A DNA stretch of 54,347 bases, from positions 1 to 54,347 of the forward strand of contig CAYFFW010000007.1 of the NCBI GenBank assembly GCA_964342745.1, given 5' to 3'. Source of the DNA: AEGEAN-183 sp964342745. GTDB lineage: Bacteria > Pseudomonadota > Gammaproteobacteria > Magnimaribacterales > Magnimaribacteraceae. Positions within the stretch are counted from its first letter, which is position 1, and each line of letters starts with the position of its first letter. Under the pieces are notes generated by a model. The model saw nothing but the letters and a program-made list of their open reading frames with translations. It was not told the DNA's origin and did no database searches. Of the stretch, positions 7,500-14,908 are shown piece by piece. Both the position numbers and the translations under genes were made by a program.

Positions 7500-8813
7500 A
7501 TGATAAATATAAATAAAATAGTTACCTTTATTTTTGCTTTGCTTTTTAGTGCTTTTGCACTATCTAGCACAGATAGATTAGAGGGTAAGCTCGAAAGGAA
7601 TTTGGACTCCTTAATGGAAAAGGTTATTGAATGGCGACACGACATCCATGAATATCCAGAGTTATCTAACAGAGAATATAGAACGGCTGAAAAAGTAGCA
7701 AAGCATCTTGAAAGTTTAGGTATGGAAGTTAAAACAGGAATAGCGCACACAGGAGTAGTTGGTATCTTAAAAGGAGATAAACCAGGTCCTATGGTAGCTT
7801 TAAGAGCTGATATGGATGCTCTTCCAGTAACAGAGATGACTGGATTACCTTTCGCTTCGAAAGTTCGCGATAAATTTAATGGTCTTGATGTAGGTGTAAT
7901 GCATGCATGTGGGCACGATGCTCATGTAGCTATTTTAATGGGAGTTGCAGAATTTCTTACTTCCATTAAAAATGATCTTGCTGGCTCAGTTATGTTTATT
8001 TTTCAACCAGCAGAAGAAGGACCACCTGTGGGAGAAGAAGGGGGTGCTCAATTGATGCTTAAGGAAGGTATTTGGAAAGATAAAAAACCTGAAGTCGTCT
8101 TTGGTCTGCACGTAACTAATGCACCAAATGGGATGATTGCTTATCGTGAAGGAGCTGCAATGGCCGCAGCAGATCCTTGGAAAATAGTAATTAACGGAAA
8201 GCAGGCCCATGGGTCTAGGCCTTGGGATTCTGTTGACCCTATTATGGTAGCCTTCCAATTAGGTAATAATCTTCAAACCATTGTTTCAAGAAAACTCGAT
8301 CTTAGAGAATCCCCAGCAGTTATTTCTGTAGGCAGTATACATGGAGGAGTGAGAAGTAATATCATTCCTGAAGTAGTTGAAATGGAAGGAACTATAAGAA
8401 CTTATGATTCAGGAATTAGGGATCAAATATTCAAGGAGATGAAAAAAATTGCTCAAAATACAGCTGCTATGGCTGGAGCATCAGTTGAAGTCTATTTACC
8501 AAACGGACAAAATTATCCTGTTACTTTTAATGATGAAGATCTCACCAAAAGAGTGTTGCCTTCACTAACTAGAATAGTTGGTGAAGAAATGATTGTTAGA
8601 TCAGAGAGAGCAACTGGAGCAGAAGATTTTAGTTTCTTCTCTCAACAAGTTCCTGGATTCTACTTCTTCTTAGGAGTGAATAAACCTGATGCTGATCCCT
8701 CCACAACACCAGGCAATCATTCACCTTTTTTCTATATTGATGACAGTGCTTTACCTGTTGGACTTAAAGCCTTGTCTCATCTAACTATAGAATATCTAAA
8801 TGGAGAAATTTAA
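7500..8813 (+). CDS. Exported M20 family amidohydrolase/peptidase
   Basis: A 437-residue M20D-type enzyme of the hippurate / IAA-amino-acid hydrolase group, which cleaves N-acyl amino acids. The first 22 residues form a signal peptide ending near ALSS, so it likely acts in the periplasm. Metal-binding motifs are DMDALP (104-109), HACGHDAH (Cys137, His139, His142), PAEEG (Glu172/173) and HVTNAP (His204), with a dimerisation lid in the middle. It is close to family length plus a leader. The start follows tRNA-Arg by 16 bases with a weak AGGAAAA site, and no separate promoter is obvious. It ends in a 4-base TTAA overlap with the convergent MAPEG gene. Confidence 0.92.
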   Translation: MININKIVTFIFALLFSAFALSSTDRLEGKLERNLDSLMEKVIEWRHDIHEYPELSNREYRTAEKVAKHLESLGMEVKTGIAHTGVVGILKGDKPGPMVALRADMDALPVTEMTGLPFASKVRDKFNGLDVGVMHACGHDAHVAILMGVAEFLTSIKNDLAGSVMFIFQPAEEGPPVGEEGGAQLMLKEGIWKDKKPEVVFGLHVTNAPNGMIAYREGAAMAAADPWKIVINGKQAHGSRPWDSVDPIMVAFQLGNNLQTIVSRKLDLRESPAVISVGSIHGGVRSNIIPEVVEMEGTIRTYDSGIRDQIFKEMKKIAQNTAAMAGASVEVYLPNGQNYPVTFNDEDLTKRVLPSLTRIVGEEMIVRSERATGAEDFSFFSQQVPGFYFFLGVNKPDADPSTTPGNHSPFFYIDDSALPVGLKALSHLTIEYLNGEI

Positions 8814-9220
8814 AATCCCCAGTTGTTAGCTGCTAACCAAGTTACAGAAACCCATAAAGCTAAGAAAGCTTGTATAGCCAGAATAAACATAGAGCTAACT
8901 GCCCCGACTGTTCTAAACATGCTTTTTGACTCTGGTTGTAATATTCCATAAGCATGCGCAATTCTAGAAAGAACAAAGATATCGCCTAAGATTCCGATAG
9001 TCATGTTGGAGAATTGCCCACTAGCTTCCATAAGACCAGTGAGTATGAGAAAAAAGACTGCGTATTCAATTAGATTAGCATGAGCTCTATGAGCTTGAAG
9101 TAGCTCAAAGTTATCTCCTGTACCAAGAAGGATCTCTGATCCCAGTCTTCTTTGCACAGTTTTAAAAGCTAAAAAAAGCGCTATTAAGGTTAAAGCACCT
9201 GCATAAAATAGTGTAAGCAT
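8810..9220 (-). CDS. MAPEG family membrane protein
   Basis: A 136-residue four-helix membrane protein of the MAPEG family, which contains glutathione S-transferase- and prostaglandin-E-synthase-like enzymes. Helices lie at roughly 3-22, 55-72, 78-92 and 108-130. The conserved QAHRAHANLIEYAVFF segment follows the first helix, and the VLSRIAHAYGI motif marks helix 3. Bacterial members are often of unproven activity. It shares its stop with the convergent M20 gene through TTAA and lies 70 bases from the divergent NTF2-like gene. Glutathione-dependent detoxification is the best family-based guess. Confidence 0.85.
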   Translation of the reverse strand: MLTLFYAGALTLIALFLAFKTVQRRLGSEILLGTGDNFELLQAHRAHANLIEYAVFFLILTGLMEASGQFSNMTIGILGDIFVLSRIAHAYGILQPESKSMFRTVGAVSSMFILAIQAFLALWVSVTWLAANNWGF

Positions 9221-9290
9221 ATTAAATCCTTATTATTAGTTAAGTTTTCAATTTACAATTATAGTCTAGAGCTCAAGATAAGGAGAGGAT

Positions 9291-9713
9291 ATGAATGCTG
9301 TAGAAAAATGGTATCAAGTTATGAAATCTAATAATTTAGATGCATTAGATAATTTACTGGCAGAGGATGTGGTTTTTTATTCGCCTGTTGTTTTTACACC
9401 CCAGAAAGGCAAAGAAATAACTAAAATGTATTTAATGGCTGCTAGCGGGGTTTTAGGCGATACTGAAACTAAAGATCTAGAAGATAAAGATAAAGATAAA
9501 TCAAGTTTTAAGTACATTAAAGAGATAATTGGAGCAAGTTCAGCTCTATTAGAGTTTGAAACTGAAATGGAAGGTATATATGTTAATGGAGTAGATTTAA
9601 TTACCTGGAATGAACAAGGTCAGATTACCGAGTTTAAGGTTATTGTGCGGCCGCTTCAGGCAGTGAATATGCTTCACCAAAAGATGCAAAGCATGCTTGA
9701 AAGCATGAATTAG
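9291..9713 (+). CDS. NTF2-like / SnoaL-type protein
   Basis: A 140-residue protein with the NTF2-like cone fold. An N-terminal helix AVEKWYQVMKSNNLDALDNL leads into LAEDVVFYSPVVF, then strands and the closing ITEFKVIVRPLQAVNML segment. Members are small binding proteins, isomerases or cyclases; no catalytic Asp/His pair can be assigned with confidence. An AAGGAGAGG site precedes ATG 9291. The region coding DKDKDK contains three perfect GATAAA hexamers (9483-9500). It heads the run leading to phosphatidylcholine synthase, 5 bases away. Confidence 0.75.
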   Translation: MNAVEKWYQVMKSNNLDALDNLLAEDVVFYSPVVFTPQKGKEITKMYLMAASGVLGDTETKDLEDKDKDKSSFKYIKEIIGASSALLEFETEMEGIYVNGVDLITWNEQGQITEFKVIVRPLQAVNMLHQKMQSMLESMN

Positions 9714-9718
9714 TTTTT

Positions 9719-10429
9719 ATGGTTAATAAAGTTCAATCTTGGTCAGTACATTTTTTTACAGCTTCAGGGGCTTTAGCTGGTTTTTTATCTTTAGAAGCTA
9801 TTTATCGTAATAATATTTTTGAAGCATTCTTGTGGCTTTCTGTTGCTTTTTTTATTGATGGTGTAGACGGTTCTTTAGCTAGACGTTATAAAGTTTCAGA
9901 GCTGGTACCTAGCATAGACGGCTCTATTCTTGACAACATAATTGATTATCTTAATTACGTATTTATACCTGCTGTGATGGTTTACGTCTTTAAGCTTGTT
10001 CCGGATAACTTAAGCATAATTTCTGTAGGCCTAATCTTAATAGTCTCTTGTTACACATTTTCAAATACGAAATTGAAAACTGAAGATTACTATTTTCAAG
10101 GCTTTCCAGCCTTATGGAATATTGTAGTTTTCTACTTATTTGTTATAGAAACATCACAATTTATTAATTTTCTTAGTATTGTCTTCTTATCAGTAATGAC
10201 TTTTATTCCCCTTAAATACGTTCATCCTTTTAGAGTAGAAGATAAAAAGACCTTAAATCTATTAATGACAATCTTGTGGTCAATTTGTTGCGCTTTACTT
10301 TTGATAGACTTAAGAGAGACACCAGGACCATTAAGTTTTTATAGAGATTTTTATTATTGGATATGGATAATTCTAAGTCTTTTTTATGCTTACGCTTCAG
10401 TAATTAGATCTTTTCGGGAAGTTAAATAA
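9719..10429 (+). CDS. pcs: Phosphatidylcholine synthase (CDP-alcohol phosphatidyltransferase)
   Basis: A 236-residue integral membrane enzyme expected to condense CDP-diacylglycerol with choline to give phosphatidylcholine. The CDP-alcohol motif appears as DGVDGSLAR followed by 12 residues, then G-SIL-D-NII-D. The 12-residue spacing, rather than the common 8, and the following YLNYVFIPA stretch are typical of bacterial Pcs. About seven to eight hydrophobic helices follow. No ribosome site is visible; the 5-base gap to the NTF2-like gene suggests coupling. If correct, the cell needs imported choline, and its membranes contain phosphatidylcholine. Confidence 0.88.
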   Translation: MVNKVQSWSVHFFTASGALAGFLSLEAIYRNNIFEAFLWLSVAFFIDGVDGSLARRYKVSELVPSIDGSILDNIIDYLNYVFIPAVMVYVFKLVPDNLSIISVGLILIVSCYTFSNTKLKTEDYYFQGFPALWNIVVFYLFVIETSQFINFLSIVFLSVMTFIPLKYVHPFRVEDKKTLNLLMTILWSICCALLLIDLRETPGPLSFYRDFYYWIWIILSLFYAYASVIRSFREVK

Positions 10430-10436
10430 ATTTGTA

Positions 10437-11408
10437 ATGACTAAATCCGATTTAAAGATAATACCTTTCACCAGTACCCATAAAGATTTTAAGAAACTTT
10501 ATGAATTAGAAAATACCTTGGATTATCATATTAAAGACTGGGGAACTGTTGAGATGTTGAAATACCATGCAAGCCTAATTCCAGAAAAATGTAAACCTGA
10601 GACCAATTTTTTAAGTTTAAATAATGAGATTTTTGGTTATGGATACTCAGCTCATGATGAGTGGGCTTTTGATCCTACTTTACTGGATTCAAGTATTTCT
10701 TTTCCAAGTAAAGAGAAATACCTTCCTCATGCTCAAGAATATCTTGACTACCAAATCTCTGTAGCTCAAGAAATGGGTCAGGTTAAAACATTAAGAGCTT
10801 GGTTGTGGCATGGGAATAATTTCTATACAAACTTTTATAAAAAAAACGGTTTCGAAATTACGCTTACTGAATATTTATCCCTTATTTCTTTAGAAAATTT
10901 TAGAGTGGAAAACTTCAGTAATTATATTTCTAGATTTAAAGAGGGTACTTTAGAAATTGTTAACCTAGAAAAACTTCAAGAAATTTACCCAAACTGGGAA
11001 GAAAAATTGTACGAGCTTTGGCACAGAATTGAAAAAGATGTACCAACAGATCTTAAAGATCCAGGGGGAGATAAGGATTCTTGGAGAGGGCATTTCTTTA
11101 CACCCTGGTTCAAGGCTGAAGATCTATACATTGTGATAGATGGAGAAAAGTGGGTTGCTCTATCCAGCTATAATAGATCAGATATTACGAATGATACGAT
11201 TAGCACTGAGTTAACCGGAGTTCATCCTGACTATCGTCGAAAGGGGATCTGTATGGCATTAAAGTTATTTGCTCTTGAAGATTTGAAGAAAAAGGGATTT
11301 AAAAAAGTATTTACAGGAAATGAAGAAAACAATCCCATGTTTCAAATTAACTTAATATTGGGATTTAAAAAAATTGCCACAGAAGTGGGTTGTAAATTAG
11401 AACTGTAA
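10437..11408 (+). CDS. Tandem GNAT-fold N-acyltransferase
   Basis: A 323-residue protein that looks like two GNAT domains. The first half ends in the typical NNFYTNFYKKNGFEIT segment (127-142). The second carries an acetyl-CoA loop RRKGICMA (267-274) after the strand LTGVHPDY and ends with a second ILGFKKIA. The N-terminal half lacks an obvious R/Q-x-x-G-x-G loop, so only the C-terminal domain is likely to bind acyl-CoA, an arrangement seen in mycothiol-synthase-like double GNATs. It lies 7 bases after pcs and 4 bases before a small membrane protein. The substrate is unknown. Confidence 0.8.
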   Translation: MTKSDLKIIPFTSTHKDFKKLYELENTLDYHIKDWGTVEMLKYHASLIPEKCKPETNFLSLNNEIFGYGYSAHDEWAFDPTLLDSSISFPSKEKYLPHAQEYLDYQISVAQEMGQVKTLRAWLWHGNNFYTNFYKKNGFEITLTEYLSLISLENFRVENFSNYISRFKEGTLEIVNLEKLQEIYPNWEEKLYELWHRIEKDVPTDLKDPGGDKDSWRGHFFTPWFKAEDLYIVIDGEKWVALSSYNRSDITNDTISTELTGVHPDYRRKGICMALKLFALEDLKKKGFKKVFTGNEENNPMFQINLILGFKKIATEVGCKLEL

Positions 11409-11412
11409 GAAC

Positions 11413-11622
11413 ATGGAGCCTATATCAATACCAATAATTTTCTTTTTAGGCGGTTTGGCTGGTCTTTTAAGCTTACTTATGAGCTTTTTAATTATTAAGG
11501 ACAAAAACTTAAAGCCTTTAAAACAGCTATGGATTTTTATACAAGTCTTCTTTCTTTGTTCATTAATTTCAATTCTTGGTGGTATATTGTTTGTAACTTT
11601 ATTAAGTTTTTCACATGGGTAA
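11413..11622 (+). CDS. Small two-helix membrane protein, unknown
   Basis: A 69-residue protein with two hydrophobic helices (about 5-28 and 38-62) separated by a short positively charged loop containing KDKNLKPLK. This topology puts both ends outside the cytoplasm. I do not recognise the family. No ribosome site is visible 4 bases after the GNAT stop, so it is probably translated by coupling. The last 8 bases overlap the next gene. Confidence 0.6.
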   Translation: MEPISIPIIFFLGGLAGLLSLLMSFLIIKDKNLKPLKQLWIFIQVFFLCSLISILGGILFVTLLSFSHG

Positions 11623-12013
11623 GAAACTATTTCTTTTAAGCAGCTTGCTTCTTTCTACTCTTATCTGGGCTGAATACTATTCCTTTGAAACAGGGGAAGA
11701 GATAAAAAAGAATGACTGGATACTCTTAGATGAAATCTTAACTAAAGATAAAAGTGGAAATGTTTTGGGAACAGCTTACAAGTATTGCGTTATAACAGAT
11801 ATCGTTGATGAAACTAAAAAAACACCCTCTGCTTATTCAAATAGAGAAGAACCTCATCCTTTAAATGCAGTAGGTTATGTTTGGTTTGTACTGAATGGAA
11901 CACCAGTTCAGTCATTTACAACAAGATTTATTTTTAGAGATGCTTTAACGGGGAGAAGGGATACCACTCTTCCGGAGGGGTGCGAATTAAAGTTACAAAT
12001 ACCTGAAATTTAA
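11615..12013 (+). CDS. Exported protein of unknown function
   Basis: A 132-residue protein beginning MGKKLFLLSSLLLSTLIWAEY, a signal peptide with likely cleavage after IWA. The mature part is about 112 residues, probably mostly beta-strand, with single cysteines at TAYKYCVI and near the end in GCELKL that could form one disulfide. I do not recognise the family. The start overlaps the preceding small membrane gene by 8 bases, and the next gene starts 3 bases downstream, so it belongs to the pcs run. A periplasmic location is an inference from the leader. Confidence 0.65.
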   Translation: MGKKLFLLSSLLLSTLIWAEYYSFETGEEIKKNDWILLDEILTKDKSGNVLGTAYKYCVITDIVDETKKTPSAYSNREEPHPLNAVGYVWFVLNGTPVQSFTTRFIFRDALTGRRDTTLPEGCELKLQIPEI

Positions 12014-12016
12014 TAG

Positions 12017-13180
12017 ATGAAGAAAGAAGTCATAAACATTCATAATTGGAATAAATCACCAATTAACCGAAAAAGCTTTCAGGAGATAGAAAGTTTATTT
12101 CCATCTTGTAGATTAAAAAAGGGTTCCGGACCTGTATCTAATCTATCAACAAGAAATGATTCGGTGGAAGAAATTGAATTTATTGATGCAGCTGGTAAGA
12201 CAAGAAGTATAAAGTCTATGCTTGAGGAGACTTATACGGATGCATTCCTAGTTCTTAAAGACGGTATCTTAGTATATGAAGAATATGCAAATGGTATGCT
12301 TCCTAATAGCTTCCATCTACTTAACTCCATATCAAAAACATTTCTTGGAATGCTGGTAGGTATTCTCAAAAATTTAGAATTAATTGATATTAATAAAAAA
12401 GTTTCTGAATACATTCCTGAATTTAAAGATACAGCTTTTTCAGAAACTACCGTGCAACACGCTCTAGATATGGCTGGAGCCGTAAGATATGGAGAAGATT
12501 ATACTGATCTGCAAGCTGACTTTTGGAAGGAATCTTCTGTTGTGGGATGGAGGCCTGATTTAGTTCAAAAGGATTCTCCTAAATCTTTGCTGGAATATGC
12601 TTTATCACTCGAGGAAAGGGAGCAGGAAGATGGGAAAAAGTTTCATTACCGAACTGTTTTTACTTCTGTTATTTCTCTAGTTCTTGAAAGATCTTCCGGT
12701 CAGAAGCTTCAAGATTTACTTGAAACACATCTTTGGCAAAAACTAGGTCCAGAGCAAGATGCTGTTGTGGTTGTTGACCCAACTGGATTCCCATACATGG
12801 GAGCAGGTATGAATACTTGTGCTAGAGATTTAGCTAGATTTGGTCAAATGATTTTGAACAATGGCTACTTTAATAACCAACAAATAGTACCTAAAGAATG
12901 GATAAGAACTACTCGGAATGGAAGTGAAGAACATAAAAAAATCTTTGCTGAAAGTGATTATGGACCCATGATGCCAGGAGGTCATTACATGAACCAAGTT
13001 TGGGTTGAGAATCCAGAAGAAGGCTCAATATTATGTCTAGGAATATATGGACAGACTATTTATATTAACCAAGCTAATAAAGTCGTCATAGTAAAATTTT
13101 CTACACATCCAGGTCCTGAAGATGACTTACTGTGGATAAATCAACGCAAGGGCATTAGCGCCATTAGTGCTTCTCTATGA
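12017..13180 (+). CDS. Serine hydrolase, beta-lactamase / NylB-like
   Basis: A 387-residue class C beta-lactamase-fold hydrolase. The catalytic S-x-x-K is Ser104-Ile-Ser-Lys107 in LLNSISKTFLG. The tyrosine motif HYRT (Tyr211) and the GAGMNTCARDLARFGQMIL segment resemble 6-aminohexanoate-dimer hydrolase (NylB) and family VIII carboxylesterases more than true beta-lactamases. There is no signal peptide, which argues against antibiotic resistance in the periplasm. It starts 3 bases after the exported unknown and overlaps the next gene by ATGA (13177-13180). The likely substrate is a small ester or amide. Confidence 0.85.
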   Translation: MKKEVINIHNWNKSPINRKSFQEIESLFPSCRLKKGSGPVSNLSTRNDSVEEIEFIDAAGKTRSIKSMLEETYTDAFLVLKDGILVYEEYANGMLPNSFHLLNSISKTFLGMLVGILKNLELIDINKKVSEYIPEFKDTAFSETTVQHALDMAGAVRYGEDYTDLQADFWKESSVVGWRPDLVQKDSPKSLLEYALSLEEREQEDGKKFHYRTVFTSVISLVLERSSGQKLQDLLETHLWQKLGPEQDAVVVVDPTGFPYMGAGMNTCARDLARFGQMILNNGYFNNQQIVPKEWIRTTRNGSEEHKKIFAESDYGPMMPGGHYMNQVWVENPEEGSILCLGIYGQTIYINQANKVVIVKFSTHPGPEDDLLWINQRKGISAISASL

Positions 13181-14148
13181 CCAAAAAAAAACTAGTTTTA
13201 CTCATCACTCTTTTATTAGCGACTAATGTTTCTGCTAATTCGATATTCAGTCAATGTGAAAAAAAAGAAAAGGTAGATGCTTTCAACCAACCACCTATTC
13301 CTTTAAAAAAGGAAGCACCCAAATATCCTCGTAAGGCACAAGCTTATGGTGAAGAAGGTACAGTTTTAGTTAAATATGATATTGATGAAGGAGGCCAGGT
13401 AATTAATACAGGAGTGATATGGAGTGAAAACAAAGTTTTTAATAGTAGTGCTTTAAATGCCGTTTCTTCATGGACATATAAGCCAGCTCTAAAGGAAGGA
13501 AAGCCTATATTTTATAAGGAGAAGAAGTATCTGATTTATTTCCTTATTGAAGGTAGCGAAAATGAACTAAATCTAGGAAGTGAATTTAATAACCTTGTTA
13601 TGAGAGTGAAAGCTGGGTTTAGAAAAGGAAAGGTAGAAGGCCTTATAAAAAGAATTGATACTTTACTAGCTAGAGATAATCTAGATGAGATGGCTAGAGC
13701 AGGCTTCTTGTATCTCAAAGCCATGAGTCTTTATAAAATCAAAGCTTCTAATGAAGAAATTAAAAAACTTCTTTTAGAAAGTAAAAAGTTTTATGAAAAG
13801 GAAATAGTTCAGCACAAAAAGAAAAGCGTAGGCATAAAAAGTGTAACTTCTATGAAATTACAGACCTTTGGCGGTATTCTTTTAGGACAAATGTACTTTG
13901 AAGAGTCGAATTGGGAGAAAACAGAAGAAGAGATATCTGAAGCAATTCGTGCTTCCCTAGGCTCTGGTTTAAAAAGCCAAAGATTCTATACAGCCTATCT
14001 TCAACTAGGAATTGCAAGCTATAACCAAAAGAAATGGTGTCTAGCTGCCAAAAGTTTAGAGAAAGCTGAAGACTTAGCTGGAATTTACAAGATAACTTTT
14101 CCTGTTCAATTATCTGCTCCGATGAAATATGCTCAATCGCAAATATAG
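13177..14148 (+). CDS. TonB C-terminal domain protein with helical-repeat tail
   Basis: A 323-residue protein with an N-terminal leader (1-20, ATNVSA). A TonB C-terminal fold lies at about 47-125, recognised by APKYPRKAQAYGEEGTV, DEGGQVINTGV, ALNAVSSWTYKPA and the final strand. A charged, helical, TPR-like tail of about 195 residues follows. Normal TonB has a membrane anchor, a Pro-rich spanner and the fold at its C-terminus. Here the order is reversed and no spanner exists, so it probably cannot reach across the periplasm. It may be a periplasmic or membrane-tethered adaptor. It is translationally coupled to the serine hydrolase by ATGA. Confidence 0.75.
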   Translation: MTKKKLVLLITLLLATNVSANSIFSQCEKKEKVDAFNQPPIPLKKEAPKYPRKAQAYGEEGTVLVKYDIDEGGQVINTGVIWSENKVFNSSALNAVSSWTYKPALKEGKPIFYKEKKYLIYFLIEGSENELNLGSEFNNLVMRVKAGFRKGKVEGLIKRIDTLLARDNLDEMARAGFLYLKAMSLYKIKASNEEIKKLLLESKKFYEKEIVQHKKKSVGIKSVTSMKLQTFGGILLGQMYFEESNWEKTEEEISEAIRASLGSGLKSQRFYTAYLQLGIASYNQKKWCLAAKSLEKAEDLAGIYKITFPVQLSAPMKYAQSQI

Positions 14149-14154
14149 TTTTTG

Positions 14155-14160
14155 TATAAT
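14155..14160 (+). promoter_or_regulatory. -10 box for tRNA-Gly
   Basis: A consensus TATAAT preceded by TTTTG sits 16 bases before tRNA-Gly. The predicted start is near 14167. No good -35 hexamer is seen at 17 bases; the spacer region falls in the 3' end of the preceding gene. It may drive tRNA-Gly plus the CDGSH gene. Confidence 0.55.
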
Positions 14161-14176
14161 GCTACATCAGTTTAGT

Positions 14177-14252
14177 GCGGGTATCGTATAACGGCTTATT
14201 ACCTCAGCCTTCCAAGCTGATGATACCGGTTCGATTCCGGTTACCCGCTCCA
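14177..14252 (+). tRNA. tRNA-Gly (anticodon TCC)
   Basis: A 76-base cloverleaf. Acceptor GCGGGTA pairs with TACCCGC (14242-14248), T14249 is the discriminator and CCA is at 14250-14252. The anticodon stem TCAGC/GCTGA encloses the loop CTTCCAA, with TCC at 14211-14213, reading GGA and GGG. The next coding sequence starts 7 bases after the CCA end. Confidence 0.97.
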
Positions 14253-14259
14253 TCCTATT

Positions 14260-14484
14260 ATGACAAATAATTCTAAAGGCAAAATAAAGATAGAAGCAGG
14301 AAAGAGGTATTCTTGGTGTAATTGTGGTGAAAGTGCTAAATACCCTTTATGTGACGGTAAACACAGAGAATTAGATAATGGAGTAGAGCCTGTGAGGATC
14401 TGGTTCCATGAAGATTTAGAAGTTTCCTTTTCTAGAGAAAACGGTAAGCTTCAACTTCAGCTAGAAAAAACGGAGAAAAAATAA
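14260..14484 (+). CDS. CDGSH iron-sulfur domain protein
   Basis: A 74-residue protein with one CDGSH motif. Cys20, Cys22, Cys31 and His35 in WCNCGESAKYPLCDGKH give the 3-Cys/1-His set for a [2Fe-2S] cluster. Single-domain bacterial members are soluble electron-transfer or redox-sensing proteins. ATG 14260 has no Shine-Dalgarno sequence and follows mature tRNA-Gly by only 7 bases, so the message may be read as a near-leaderless RNA after tRNA processing. The reductase-like gene starts 2 bases after its stop. Confidence 0.9.
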   Translation: MTNNSKGKIKIEAGKRYSWCNCGESAKYPLCDGKHRELDNGVEPVRIWFHEDLEVSFSRENGKLQLQLEKTEKK

Positions 14485-14486
14485 AA

Positions 14487-14900
14487 GTGCTTTGGTTTAA
14501 GGTGTATATGACTGTCCAGTCGTTTGTTTTTCGTATTTCAGGCGGCAGACTTATGAATAAGATAAAGGGTATGGATATTTGTGTTGTTAGAACAAAAGGT
14601 GCTAAAACAGGAAAAATTAGACATATCCCTTTAATGCTAGTTCCGTATGAAGAAGGAGTAATTTTAGTGGCTTCTTTAGGAGGTTCAGACGTTCACCCTA
14701 AATGGTATTGGAATATCAAAGCAAACCCTGAGCTATTAGTTCATTTAAAGAAGAAAAAATTAAATCTTATAGCTAGACAAGTTGATGATGAGAAGAAAGC
14801 AGAACTTTGGCCTTTAATTTGCTCCTGTTATCCTCCTTATGACGCTTACCAAAAGAGAACAGAAAGAAATATACCCGTTTTTAATTGCCAACCCGGATAG
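14487..14900 (+). CDS. Deazaflavin-dependent nitroreductase (DDN)-like protein
   Basis: A 137-residue protein of the nitroreductase/deazaflavin family, a split-barrel fold. Visible signatures are VVRTKGAKTGKIRHIPLML near the start, VASLGGSDVHPKWYWNI in the middle and the C-terminal CYPPYDAYQKRTERNIPVF. Characterised members use F420H2, but relatives occur in organisms without F420, so cofactor use here is open. The start is GTG 14487, 2 bases after the CDGSH stop, suggesting a paired redox unit. It lies 8 bases before the epoxide-hydrolase-like gene. Confidence 0.85.
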   Translation: MLWFKVYMTVQSFVFRISGGRLMNKIKGMDICVVRTKGAKTGKIRHIPLMLVPYEEGVILVASLGGSDVHPKWYWNIKANPELLVHLKKKKLNLIARQVDDEKKAELWPLICSCYPPYDAYQKRTERNIPVFNCQPG

Positions 14901-14908
14901 GAGATATT

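Noticed and set aside
12017..13180. Antibiotic-resistance beta-lactamase.
   Set aside because: There is no signal peptide and the HYRT/FGQMIL motifs fit NylB-like esterase/amidases better.
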